A stretch of DNA of 30,992 nucleotides, from the NCBI GenBank assembly GCA_019423005.1, contig JAHZCF010000072.1, positions 1-30,992 on the forward strand. Reading direction: 5' to 3'. The translations under genes were made by a program, and so were the position numbers. Positions within the stretch are counted from its first letter, which is position 1. The number at the start of each line of letters is the position of its first letter. This stretch comes from Haemophilus sp. Lineage in GTDB: Bacteria > Pseudomonadota > Gammaproteobacteria > Enterobacterales > Pasteurellaceae. Under the pieces are notes generated by a model, which saw only the letters and a list, made by a program, of their open reading frames with translations, made no database searches and was not told where the DNA came from. Below are positions 25,201 to 30,992 of the stretch, one piece after another.

Positions 25201-26967
25201 TTACTCCTGATACCAAGTTTCACTTTTTAGTCTTCTCTCAAACCACGGATGGTTAACACCCTTATTTTTCAATTCAATAATAAAGCGCTTTAAAATTATT
25301 GCCCCACTTTCTGAAATTTCTGCCAACAAACAGGTGCCCGTAAAACCATTTGGGCTTTTACTCCAATTATCCACTTTTCTTAATTGTTCAATTAAGGCTT
25401 CCATCACAGAAATTTGCTCATCCATTGTTAACTGTTTAATGGCATTTTGGACGCTTTGTGAGCCTGTTTTTGATGTGGTTGTAAGTAAAATGCTTAAAGT
25501 CTCTTGGGCTTTTTGAGAAAGTTGAGCAGTATAAGTATTTAGTGGTATGGTTTCTCTAGATAAATAAATCGCAGCCCGCAAATCAACATTGGATAATTTG
25601 GGCTCTAATTTTACCCATTCTGTGATAAATGTTTGAATGGATTTATTTTTAGAGAGCTTTGATAGATTCTGCTCATTGTTATTTTCCAGTTCTTTTAATA
25701 ATTCAGGTTTACCTTCTCCTTCATTAACAAGCTGATAAAATTTTGTTACTACATCAGAATCCACACATCGCTCAAAAATCACCAATTTGGTAATAATCGC
25801 TTCATCTAATGGCATTTGACGCTTACCTGCAATTTTAGTACGCATTTTAATCGTATTTAAAATGCGTTTCACAATTCTAGGATTGCCGTGAATATTGGGT
25901 GAATTTGCTAATAAAGGAGCTATTCTGTTCGCTAGTTCAAAATTCTCCAGTAGAGTTTGATTATTTTGCTCTCCAATATTTTCTGCTACTTGTTCTGTCT
26001 TTAAGGATTGATTTTGCCAAGATTGTTGCAAATGAGTTTCTAAAAATTGGCGTAAGTTTGCTAATTTTTCGGTAGATAATTTTTGATGAATGGCGTACAG
26101 CATATATAAATACGCACGAATTTCCAGTACACCAGCTTTAGGCACTAGAACAGGAATTTGAATGAGTTTGTCCAAATAATCAATTTGATGACGATACGAC
26201 AAATCTTTGTAATGTTCTGCAACTGAATGACGAATCATCTCCTCGTCAGCCGCGATAATGAATGCCGTCCGATTTAAAAACAAAAATAAACGAATCGCCT
26301 CCAATGTCTGAATAGCATTAGCAGGCAGACAACGGTCAAGATTATCAATTACAATAACCAGCTTTTTACCTAAATCCTGTAATATTTCGCCATATTCTTT
26401 TCTAAACTCATCGATTTGTTGTGGTGGTGTTTGTTTCTCTTTTGGCTTGATAAGATTTTTCCCTGAATCAACAAGATTTTTCCCTACTTCTACAATTTGC
26501 TTACTTTCTGTTTCATTTTGAATACCATCCAATGATTCTTTTGCTGTTTCAAATGTTTTGGAAATTAAGCCAAAAGTTGGCACTCCTGCAGCCAACGCAG
26601 CTCCTTCGGCCATTAAACCAAGCAAACGTAAACCATTAATTCTTGCAAATAAGTTTTTGGATTTTTGCAAGATGGTTTCTTCATCTTTGGCGGCCTGAAT
26701 CAAATGGCTTGCAATAGTTTCCAAAAGTGCCGCTCTGGCATCATCAAATCCCTGATAGAGCCAAGCATCAAATTTAATTATAATCCACTCATCAGGCTTG
26801 ATTTGTTGCTCAATCAAATTTAACAAAGAGGACTTACCTGCTCCCCAGTTACCAAAAATACCTATTGAAACTGGTAGCATAGCCTCAGATTCCAATATTT
26901 CAGTAACAATTTGGGATACCTCACCAAAATTAAGATAGTCTTCTTTAGACTCAGTATCTGACCACAT
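25201..26967 (-). CDS. qatA: QatA, KAP-family P-loop ATPase
   Basis: A 588-residue ATPase of the KAP (Kidins220/ARMS and PifA) branch of STAND-like NTPases. Walker A is IFGNWGAGKSSL (37-48), followed by IIIKFDAWLYQ (62-72), the family's FNAW-like motif. Walker B is LVIVIDNLDRCLP (203-215). An AFIIAADEEMI stretch (235-245) is the usual sensor region. Unlike many KAP proteins the membrane insert is weak: a short hydrophobic stretch at about 112-137 (LRLLGLMAEGAALAAGVPTF) could be one. The C-terminal half (300-588) is helical and unassigned. It is first in the Qat operon; GAGG lies upstream of ATG 26967. In KAP-type defence it is likely the sensing or switching component, by inference. Confidence 0.93.
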   Translation of the reverse strand: MWSDTESKEDYLNFGEVSQIVTEILESEAMLPVSIGIFGNWGAGKSSLLNLIEQQIKPDEWIIIKFDAWLYQGFDDARAALLETIASHLIQAAKDEETILQKSKNLFARINGLRLLGLMAEGAALAAGVPTFGLISKTFETAKESLDGIQNETESKQIVEVGKNLVDSGKNLIKPKEKQTPPQQIDEFRKEYGEILQDLGKKLVIVIDNLDRCLPANAIQTLEAIRLFLFLNRTAFIIAADEEMIRHSVAEHYKDLSYRHQIDYLDKLIQIPVLVPKAGVLEIRAYLYMLYAIHQKLSTEKLANLRQFLETHLQQSWQNQSLKTEQVAENIGEQNNQTLLENFELANRIAPLLANSPNIHGNPRIVKRILNTIKMRTKIAGKRQMPLDEAIITKLVIFERCVDSDVVTKFYQLVNEGEGKPELLKELENNNEQNLSKLSKNKSIQTFITEWVKLEPKLSNVDLRAAIYLSRETIPLNTYTAQLSQKAQETLSILLTTTSKTGSQSVQNAIKQLTMDEQISVMEALIEQLRKVDNWSKSPNGFTGTCLLAEISESGAIILKRFIIELKNKGVNHPWFERRLKSETWYQE

Positions 26968-27060
26968 TAAATTACCCTCATTTATAAAAATATAGATTTT
27001 TGTATACTAACACATTTTTCAACAAGCATTTTTAATGTTTTTATAATAATAAGTATATAG

Positions 27061-27291
27061 AGGGTATCAAGATTGGTGGATGAGTTATCGAAATTAAAAG
27101 ATATTAGGAAAAGGGATGGAAGTGGAATAAAACAGATTAAACTACTATAATCAATAAGCGTAAAAAACAGCATACTCAAATTTAGCAATGCCTCTTATAG
27201 AGTTGAACGTGATAATTTCTACTATAATCTACCAGCTTTTCCTTCTTTCAAGGATTTTATAGATAAACATTGTCAATTTGGTATCTCATAG
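27061..27291 (+). pseudogene. Possible decayed protein-coding remnant upstream of Qat
   Basis: In one frame from 27064 the bases read as 28 plausible residues (VSRLVDELSKLKDIRKRDGS and on), then TAA at 27148, then a further plausible stretch (FSNASYRVERDNFYYNLPAF and on) to TAG at 27289. There is no start codon with a ribosome site, and I recognise no family. It may be the tail of a gene lost next to the Qat operon, or chance. The rest of 26968-27300 holds only the qatA leader. Confidence 0.25.
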
Positions 27292-27300
27292 CAAGCATAT

Positions 27301-27352
27301 TGTGTAAAAATAAAGTATGAAATCTAATCTTTTCATACTTTATTTTTACACA
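27301..27352. repeat. Perfect 22-bp inverted repeat
   Basis: TGTGTAAAAATAAAGTATGA (continuing AA to 27322) pairs exactly with 27331-27352, leaving an 8-base loop, TCTAATCT. The arms are AT-rich (only five G/C pairs) and no flanking gene ends right at it. It stands in a 700-base stretch with no intact gene. Confidence 0.85.
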
Positions 27353-27449
27353 GCCCTGATTAAAAAGCGAACGAAAATAGCCTAATTATTTGATTTTAAA
27401 TAACTTTATTGTTTACATTTTACTATAAAATAGAAACAACCGTTCTAAA

Positions 27450-27508
27450 TTGTATTAATACAAGATTATCAATACGAAGAGAGACCTTTCATTGAAAGGT
27501 CTCTTTTT
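27450..27508 (+). terminator. Palindrome followed by a strong terminator, no gene attached
   Basis: A perfect palindrome, TTGTATTAATACAA (27450-27463), is followed by a rho-independent terminator: GAGACCTTTCA (27481-27491) with TGAAAGGTCTC (27493-27503), extended by weaker pairs, then a T run. No reading frame leads into it, so it may end a small RNA that starts near 27430 (TATAAA at 27424), or be left over from a lost gene. The surrounding 27353-27660 has no intact gene; a possible 18-codon gene tail (minus, 27613-27557) is noted in the findings. Confidence 0.5.
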
Positions 27509-27664
27509 CTTATATTTATTTTTACTCATTGCTCCTAATCAGTAAATATTTTCATATTACAAAAATGGATTAGCTTCTAGGTTAGAAATCAAATTGCTAT
27601 CAAGATCTATCATTCTTTTTATTGCATATTGCCATCAAGTTATATAACAATATATGTAATGTAA

Positions 27665-27910
27665 AAAGAGAATTGCTTGAATAATGTGGCATTGGAGAGT
27701 TTTTTTGGGCGGATGAAAATAGAGTGTATTCACAGAAAATCGTTTGATAACATTGATGAACTTGAAAAGGTTATCAATAATTATGTGCGGTACTATAATG
27801 GCGAACGAATCCAATTAAAATTAAAAGGACCGAGATCGATACAATATCGAAAACAGTCTTTAAATAACAGTCTAACTTTTGGGGTTAGAGCACTTTACAA
27901 AATCGCCTAA
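27665..27910 (+). pseudogene. IS3-family transposase (OrfB), C-terminal remnant
   Basis: The frame from 27665 reads KENCLNNVALESFFGRMKIE and ends with YYNGERIQLKLKGPRSIQYR, the tail of the IS3-family DDE integrase domain: the NCxxN(A/V)xxESFFGxxKxE block holds the final catalytic glutamate (in ESFFG), and the YNxxRxxxxL...P block follows. An in-frame TAA just before (27662) and the absence of the rest of the gene show it is a 5'-truncated fragment of about 80 residues. Its stop codon lies inside a terminator hairpin, as in intact elements. It marks past insertion-sequence activity at the edge of the Qat island. Confidence 0.88.
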
Positions 27911-27924
27911 AGGCGATTTTGTTT
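27899..27924 (+). terminator. Terminator overlapping the transposase stop
   Basis: AAAATCGCCT (27899-27908) with AGGCGATTTT (27911-27920), two-base loop, followed by GTTT. It includes the stop codon of the IS3-type remnant. Confidence 0.8.
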
Positions 27925-28063
27925 ATTAGCTTAGGAATAATTACTAGATAGCGAAGACACTGCTTCCAATAATTGAGTTTTTATAGCTGAAGCAAGCAAA
28001 ATGCCACTACCTAAAGCTTAAAAATATAGTTCGACTGCACGCAAGCGCGTGGGTAAGCAAAAC

Positions 28064-28459
28064 CTAGACAATAAAGCGACTTAACGTTATCGTATAAACA
28101 GGTTTATCATTATCCTGTGGACTAAGTCCCGATTTAAAATAAACCCTAAAGCCAGAAATAAAGTTAAGCTCCTTAAACGCTGACATAAACACATCCTTAT
28201 GGTTAGGAATTTTTTCAAATTTTATACCTAACACAGAAGGTTTATCTTGTCGCCAAAAGTACTTATCTTCTAAAATTTTTCTATCAGAAATGTGCGTGTA
28301 AAAATCATAATAATTCTCTCTAACAGGATACGCAATCTCGATAGGCTCAAAATACAATATATTATCTGCATTTACAAAAACGGTTTTTCTCTGCATAGCC
28401 ACTAACTCTTCGTCCTTCCCAACTGGAATCACAATATCTAATTCAATAAATTTTGGCAT
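28064..28459 (-). CDS. Hypothetical protein, unrecognised
   Basis: A 131-residue protein. ATG 28459 (MPKFIELDIVIPVGKDEELV) is favoured over 28507 because GGAG lies 8 bases before it. It looks like a soluble, beta-rich protein: alternating strands such as KTVFVNADNILYFEPIEI and a final DKPVYTITLSRFIV. No signal peptide, membrane helix or catalytic motif is visible. Its small size, solitary position and neighbours (a Tli4-like remnant, another small orphan) would fit an orphan immunity or cargo protein, but that is a guess. The stretch 27925-28063 before it shows no gene. Confidence 0.6.
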   Translation of the reverse strand: MPKFIELDIVIPVGKDEELVAMQRKTVFVNADNILYFEPIEIAYPVRENYYDFYTHISDRKILEDKYFWRQDKPSVLGIKFEKIPNHKDVFMSAFKELNFISGFRVYFKSGLSPQDNDKPVYTITLSRFIV

Positions 28460-28856
28460 ATAAAATCTCCGTTTTAAGATCGAGAACAATTTTACCCTCA
28501 TGCCCACAATCGCACCTCCGCCTTACGTCGGCTTGCTTTCTTGGTGCTCGCGTGGATATATGGATAAACTCAGTAGTATTAGCACATTATAACACAAATA
28601 AAAATGAAGCCGCATTATCATCTTTTGTTTCAACAACTAAAATTACATAGTCTACAGTCGTATTTTTAATTTTGTGCATAAAATCGGCAATTAAAAATTA
28701 ACCATATCCTTACTTATGAAAACTAAGCATCAATTGTCGACCGACTGATTAAAACAACAGGAATATTAGGGTATGGAATTCCTCTATTTATTCTTTCTTG
28801 TGGTATATCTAAAACTTGTATAGATAACGCTAACAATTTATTTGTTTACGTAATAA

Positions 28857-29339
28857 TTTTTTCGACAAGTTGGTAACGATAGTGAAATACCACAGCAACA
28901 AGGTGTCTGTTTAACAGAAGGATTTATTGCTGATAACGGATCCGAGCCGTTTTTTGGCAGTGCGGGCATCAAAATCAAAGACTATAAAGACGTTTATGCC
29001 GAGCTAAAGACGGGTGGAGCTTTGGAGGAAGGTGATAAACCGCTATTAGAACGAGACCTTTTCGCTAAAGATAATGCTTTGGATAAACTCCTCTCATGGG
29101 CGAAATACAGCACCATGCGCAAAGGAAAGCGCAACATCAATGGCATGGCCGGCAGTGAAAAACTGGTTAAGTGGCAGGAAAATCGATATCTATTTATCTG
29201 GGAAAAAGATGATGGCAGTGTGAGATTTAAGATGACTTTCGGTACTAATAAGAAAAATACCAAGGGTTCGCCACTCAGTGAGAAAGAGGCTTTAACCGCT
29301 TGGGATACGATATTGCCGACATTGAAAAAACGACTTTAA
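28857..29339 (+). pseudogene. Tli4-like type VI secretion immunity protein, 5'-truncated
   Basis: An open frame from 28857 (just after TAA TAA) to TAA 29337-29339, about 160 codons with no ATG or GTG start; only a TTG at 29022. It begins RQVGNDSEIPQQQGVCLTEG and ends SPLSEKEALTAWDTILPTLK. The GVCxxxGFI block, the VRFKMTFGTN strand and the final SPLSEKEA..W...LP motif fit the C-terminal part of Tli4-type immunity proteins that protect against phospholipase effectors (Tle4) of type VI secretion. Intact members are roughly twice this long, so the first half is gone. No effector gene is in the window. The upstream stretch 28460-28856 has no gene I can support; its 28664-28699 part has a TTTTTAATT/AATTAAAAA inverted repeat. 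Confidence 0.6.
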
Positions 29340-29373
29340 ACAATGACTACTGCAGTTAAATTGAAGTAAAAAT

Positions 29374-29431
29374 ACAAGCGGTCAATTTTTGAAAAGCATT
29401 TGCAAAAATACTGGAAAATTTGACCGCACTT
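29374..29431. repeat. Inverted GCGGTCAA/TTGACCGC pair including one uptake signal
   Basis: GCGGTCAA (29378-29385) and TTGACCGC (29420-29427) form an 8-bp stem with a loop of 34 bases; the right arm is an exact uptake signal (29423-29431), the left arm, ACAAGCGGT, differs from it. It follows the Tli4-like remnant and may act as a weak terminator. Confidence 0.5.
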
Positions 29432-29532
29432 TAGAATATTGAAGGTTTCGTTACTCATTTAACTGGTTTTTATGGGCGTTATAAGGAAGAGGTCACCTAC
29501 ACTAATTAATTATCAATAATGTATCTTTTTGC

Positions 29533-29739
29533 TCAATTTATTATCTCTTTATAATCTTCCATAAAAGGTTCTTCTAATACAGACTCTAATAAACACTCTA
29601 AGTTAGATAATATCTTTTGTTCAGCCTTATCACTTAGTTCATTATCTTTATTAAACTTAACGATCCATTCAAAAAAAACCAATACCTCATCACCGTTTAA
29701 TTTTAAAATATAATCGTTAGATTCTTTTCTTATATCCAT
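29533..29739 (-). CDS. Small hypothetical protein (68 aa)
   Basis: A 68-residue acidic, mostly helical protein: MDIRKESNDYILKLNGDEVL then a tryptophan-containing helix (FFEWIVKFN) and LSDKAEQKILSNLECLLESV. It resembles the general style of small immunity or antitoxin-like proteins (short, acidic, single domain) but matches no family I can name. AAGGG lies about 11 bases before ATG 29739, with TATAAT between them. It sits alone between a Tli4-like remnant and a pentapeptide protein. It could be an orphan immunity gene; not certain. Confidence 0.5.
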   Translation of the reverse strand: MDIRKESNDYILKLNGDEVLVFFEWIVKFNKDNELSDKAEQKILSNLECLLESVLEEPFMEDYKEIIN

Positions 29740-29834
29740 AACATTATACCCTTAGTAGGCAAGTTAAATTATCAAATCAATTATAACTTAATCTAAAATC
29801 TTTACACATATTTCACATGCGTGGTACCGCCAAA

Positions 29835-30239
29835 TCAAAAACTTATGCTTTCAGCTGAAGAAAATACGTTATCTCCAATAAAACAGTTTTTAAAAGTGCA
29901 ATTACATATTAAATTATCTTCTATACTCATCGTTCTAAATACACAATTAGTAAATGTACAATTGGTAAATTTTGTATTACTGACCAATGTTGTGACAAAA
30001 GAACAATTAACAAAACTGCAGTTAGTAAATGAGCTATACATTATGAAAGCACCACGAAATGAGCTCAAAGAAAATTTAACATTAATGACTTCCCTATGAG
30101 AGATTTCATATCTATGAAAATCAATATTGGTTACATGAGTAAACTCATCTGAAATAAAGGCATCCAAGTCTTTTACATCAACCTTAGTTAAAGATTCTGT
30201 TATATTTGAAAGTAATTTTTGAATTTCATTTGATATCAT
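29835..30239 (-). CDS. Pentapeptide-repeat protein
   Basis: A 134-residue protein. From residue 51 to 130 it consists of about 16 consecutive pentads with F, I or V at the first position, for example FTNCS FVNCS (71-80), FTNCT FTNCV (91-100) and ICNCT FKNCF (111-120), predicting a right-handed quadrilateral beta-helix. The first 50 residues are a helical cap (MISNEIQKLLSNITESLTKV). Such proteins are often DNA mimics (Qnr/MfpA) or structural/effector domains; this one is short and asparagine-cysteine-rich, and I cannot assign a function. It starts at ATG 30239 with only a weak ribosome site and ends at 29835 within the last repeats, so a C-terminal truncation is possible. The region 30240-30367 has no gene. 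Confidence 0.7.
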   Translation of the reverse strand: MISNEIQKLLSNITESLTKVDVKDLDAFISDEFTHVTNIDFHRYEISHREVINVKFSLSSFRGAFIMYSSFTNCSFVNCSFVTTLVSNTKFTNCTFTNCVFRTMSIEDNLICNCTFKNCFIGDNVFSSAESISF

Positions 30240-30367
30240 TTTACTACTACTCTAGAGGTCCGTAGGAAACTCTCTCAAAGATATTCTTGATATAGTCTCC
30301 CCACATCAGTATAGAAGGATTGATTACACCTCAGTCTATCATGGTTTGTTGAAAAAAGGCGTATACA

Positions 30368-30401
30368 AAAAATCCCCTAAATGCTTATCTAGGGGATTTT
30401 T
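30368..30401. terminator. Bidirectional terminator after the rhodanese gene
   Basis: AAAAATCCCCTA (30368-30379) pairs with TAGGGGATTTTT (30390-30401), loop of 10 bases, A/T runs on both sides. It lies 19 bases beyond the stop of the minus-strand rhodanese gene. Confidence 0.9.
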
Positions 30402-30420
30402 GCTTTGAATAATATGTTAT

Positions 30421-30792
30421 CTATTTCAAACCTTTTTTTACCAAATCTTCATAACCGCCATGGTTGGTTACATTGGTATAGCCTGCATTTTTCAACTCAG
30501 TAAGTGCAGCTTCGGCACGGCGACCACTACGACAGTAAAGGTTGATCGGTGCATCTTTATCTGAGCCAATCGCTTTAACACCCTCAATGATTTTATCATG
30601 TGGAATATTCACTGCATCTTGTAAATGACCTGCGTTAAATTCCTCGGCTGAACGCACATCAATCCAAACACCTTTTGCTTTTTCCGGTTGTACTGCACTT
30701 TGTTCTGTTTGTGGCGCAGTATTCGCAGAAGCAAAAAAAGGTACAGAAATCGCTGCCGCAGAAAGTACTGCTGTGAATAATTTTTTCATCAT
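30421..30792 (-). CDS. Periplasmic single-domain rhodanese (PspE/GlpE-like sulfurtransferase)
   Basis: A 123-residue protein with a signal peptide (MMKKLFTAVLSAAAISVPFF then ASA before N24), so the mature form is periplasmic, about 100 residues. The rhodanese domain has WIDVRSAEEFNAGHL (43-57), NIPHDKI (62-68) and the active-site loop CRSGRRA with the catalytic C87 (87-93), then GGYEDLVKKGLK at the end. These enzymes move sulfane sulfur, usually from thiosulfate, as in E. coli PspE. AGGAG lies 6 bases before ATG 30792. It is a single-gene unit ending at a bidirectional terminator. Its partner is unknown. Confidence 0.92.
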   Translation of the reverse strand: MMKKLFTAVLSAAAISVPFFASANTAPQTEQSAVQPEKAKGVWIDVRSAEEFNAGHLQDAVNIPHDKIIEGVKAIGSDKDAPINLYCRSGRRAEAALTELKNAGYTNVTNHGGYEDLVKKGLK

Positions 30793-30948
30793 TCAATCTC
30801 CTATTAAATAGAAATAATATATTTACCTAAATAAATTAGGGGTTATGTAAAACTAATAGTCATCATACGCCTAAATATAAAGATAATAAACTGTAAATGA
30901 AGTAAATTTTAAGTAAAATTTTCGTAAAATCTGACCGCACTTTAAAAG

Positions 30949-30988
30949 AAAAAGGCCATCTGAAATCTAACATTCAGATGGCCTTTTT
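30949..30988. terminator. Strong hairpin terminator at the right edge
   Basis: A 16-bp perfect stem, AAAAAGGCCATCTGAA (30949-30964) with TTCAGATGGCCTTTTT (30973-30988), 8-base loop. It probably ends a minus-strand gene to the right of the window. An uptake signal (30934-30942) lies beside it. Confidence 0.85.
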
Positions 30989-30992
30989 AATT

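Larger units (their letters stand above)
22413..26967 (-). other. QatABCD anti-phage defence system
   Basis: Four genes in the order qatA, qatB, qatC, qatD on the minus strand: KAP-type ATPase, protein of unknown function, QueC-like protein, TatD-like nuclease. Spacings are 3 bases, a TGATG overlap and an ATGA overlap, so it is one tightly coupled operon. The order and content match the Qat system described from defence-island screens (Gao and co-workers, 2020). All four frames are intact. No exact uptake signal lies inside. Confidence 0.93.
277..30942. repeat. Pasteurellaceae DNA uptake signals (AAGTGCGGT), 19 exact copies
   Basis: Exact copies at 277, 824, 1247, 1639, 2753, 3025, 3615, 5172, 6004, 8184, 8943, 10170, 10468, 11774, 18685, 18707, 20925, 29423 and 30934 (first base, either strand). 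These nine-base sites favour uptake of own-species DNA in competent Haemophilus and relatives. Spacing is about one per 0.8 kb to 11.8 kb, then none in 11783-18684 and none in 20934-29422. I counted them by eye, so a missed copy is possible. Confidence 0.85.

Noticed and set aside
28453..28650. A 65-codon plus-strand frame
   Set aside because: It overlaps the start of the minus-strand gene at 28459, lacks a ribosome site and resembles no known family.
29374..29382. ACAAGCGGT read as the Actinobacillus-type uptake signal, suggesting foreign origin
   Set aside because: The same nine bases occur by chance inside nhaA (7853-7861), and the rest of the window uses the Haemophilus type. One copy is no evidence.
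29821..30099. A 92-codon plus-strand frame opposite the pentapeptide gene
   Set aside because: It is the antisense shadow of the repeats; its Q/L-rich pattern comes from the repeat bases. The minus-strand frame has the clear pentad pattern.

Overview
The window reads as a chromosomal segment of a Pasteurellaceae bacterium, most likely Haemophilus (H. parainfluenzae or a close relative; the species is inference). The main evidence is the DNA uptake signal AAGTGCGGT or its complement: I count 19 exact copies, many in the extended form followed by CAAATTTT-like bases or built into hairpin terminators. The housekeeping proteins also look like Pasteurellaceae orthologues.

Layout. 1-11.8 kb is core: ribF (cut by the window edge) and murJ on the minus strand, divergent rpsT, the rnr-rlmB pair, a frameshifted brnQ, nhaA, and the emrAB multidrug efflux operon with an operator-like palindrome over its promoter. 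11.8-17.4 kb is accessory: a Fic AMP-transferase with its own inhibitory motif and a cluster of TGCACAA sites upstream, then a tight four-gene cassette in which every protein carries at least one TIR domain. After that come an alpha/beta hydrolase gene broken by one in-frame TGA, then uvrA and ssb diverging around a LexA-like box. 22.4-27.0 kb holds a complete QatABCD anti-phage system on the minus strand. 27.0-30.3 kb is a scrap zone: an IS3-family transposase tail, a 5'-truncated Tli4-like immunity gene, two small orphan genes, a pentapeptide-repeat protein and several perfect inverted repeats. The window ends with a periplasmic single-domain rhodanese.

The most interesting object is the TIR cassette (13188-17363). 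It has two ThsB-like TIR proteins, a TIR-TIR-SLOG protein between them, and a fourth protein with an unrecognised N-terminal domain fused to a TIR. In known Thoeris systems a TIR protein (ThsB) makes an NAD-derived signal that the SLOG domain of ThsA senses, switching on its effector domain. Here the SLOG is joined to TIR domains instead of SIR2, and two ThsB-like proteins flank it, which suggests a Thoeris-related system with a TIR effector and possibly two sensors. I cannot tell from sequence alone whether it falls in a Thoeris type already described.

Both defence islands coincide with long stretches free of uptake signals (11783-18684 and 20934-29422), whereas the first 11.8 kb has 14. This supports later acquisition. 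Three genes look recently damaged (brnQ, the hydrolase, the Tli4-like gene); the first two could instead be sequencing errors.
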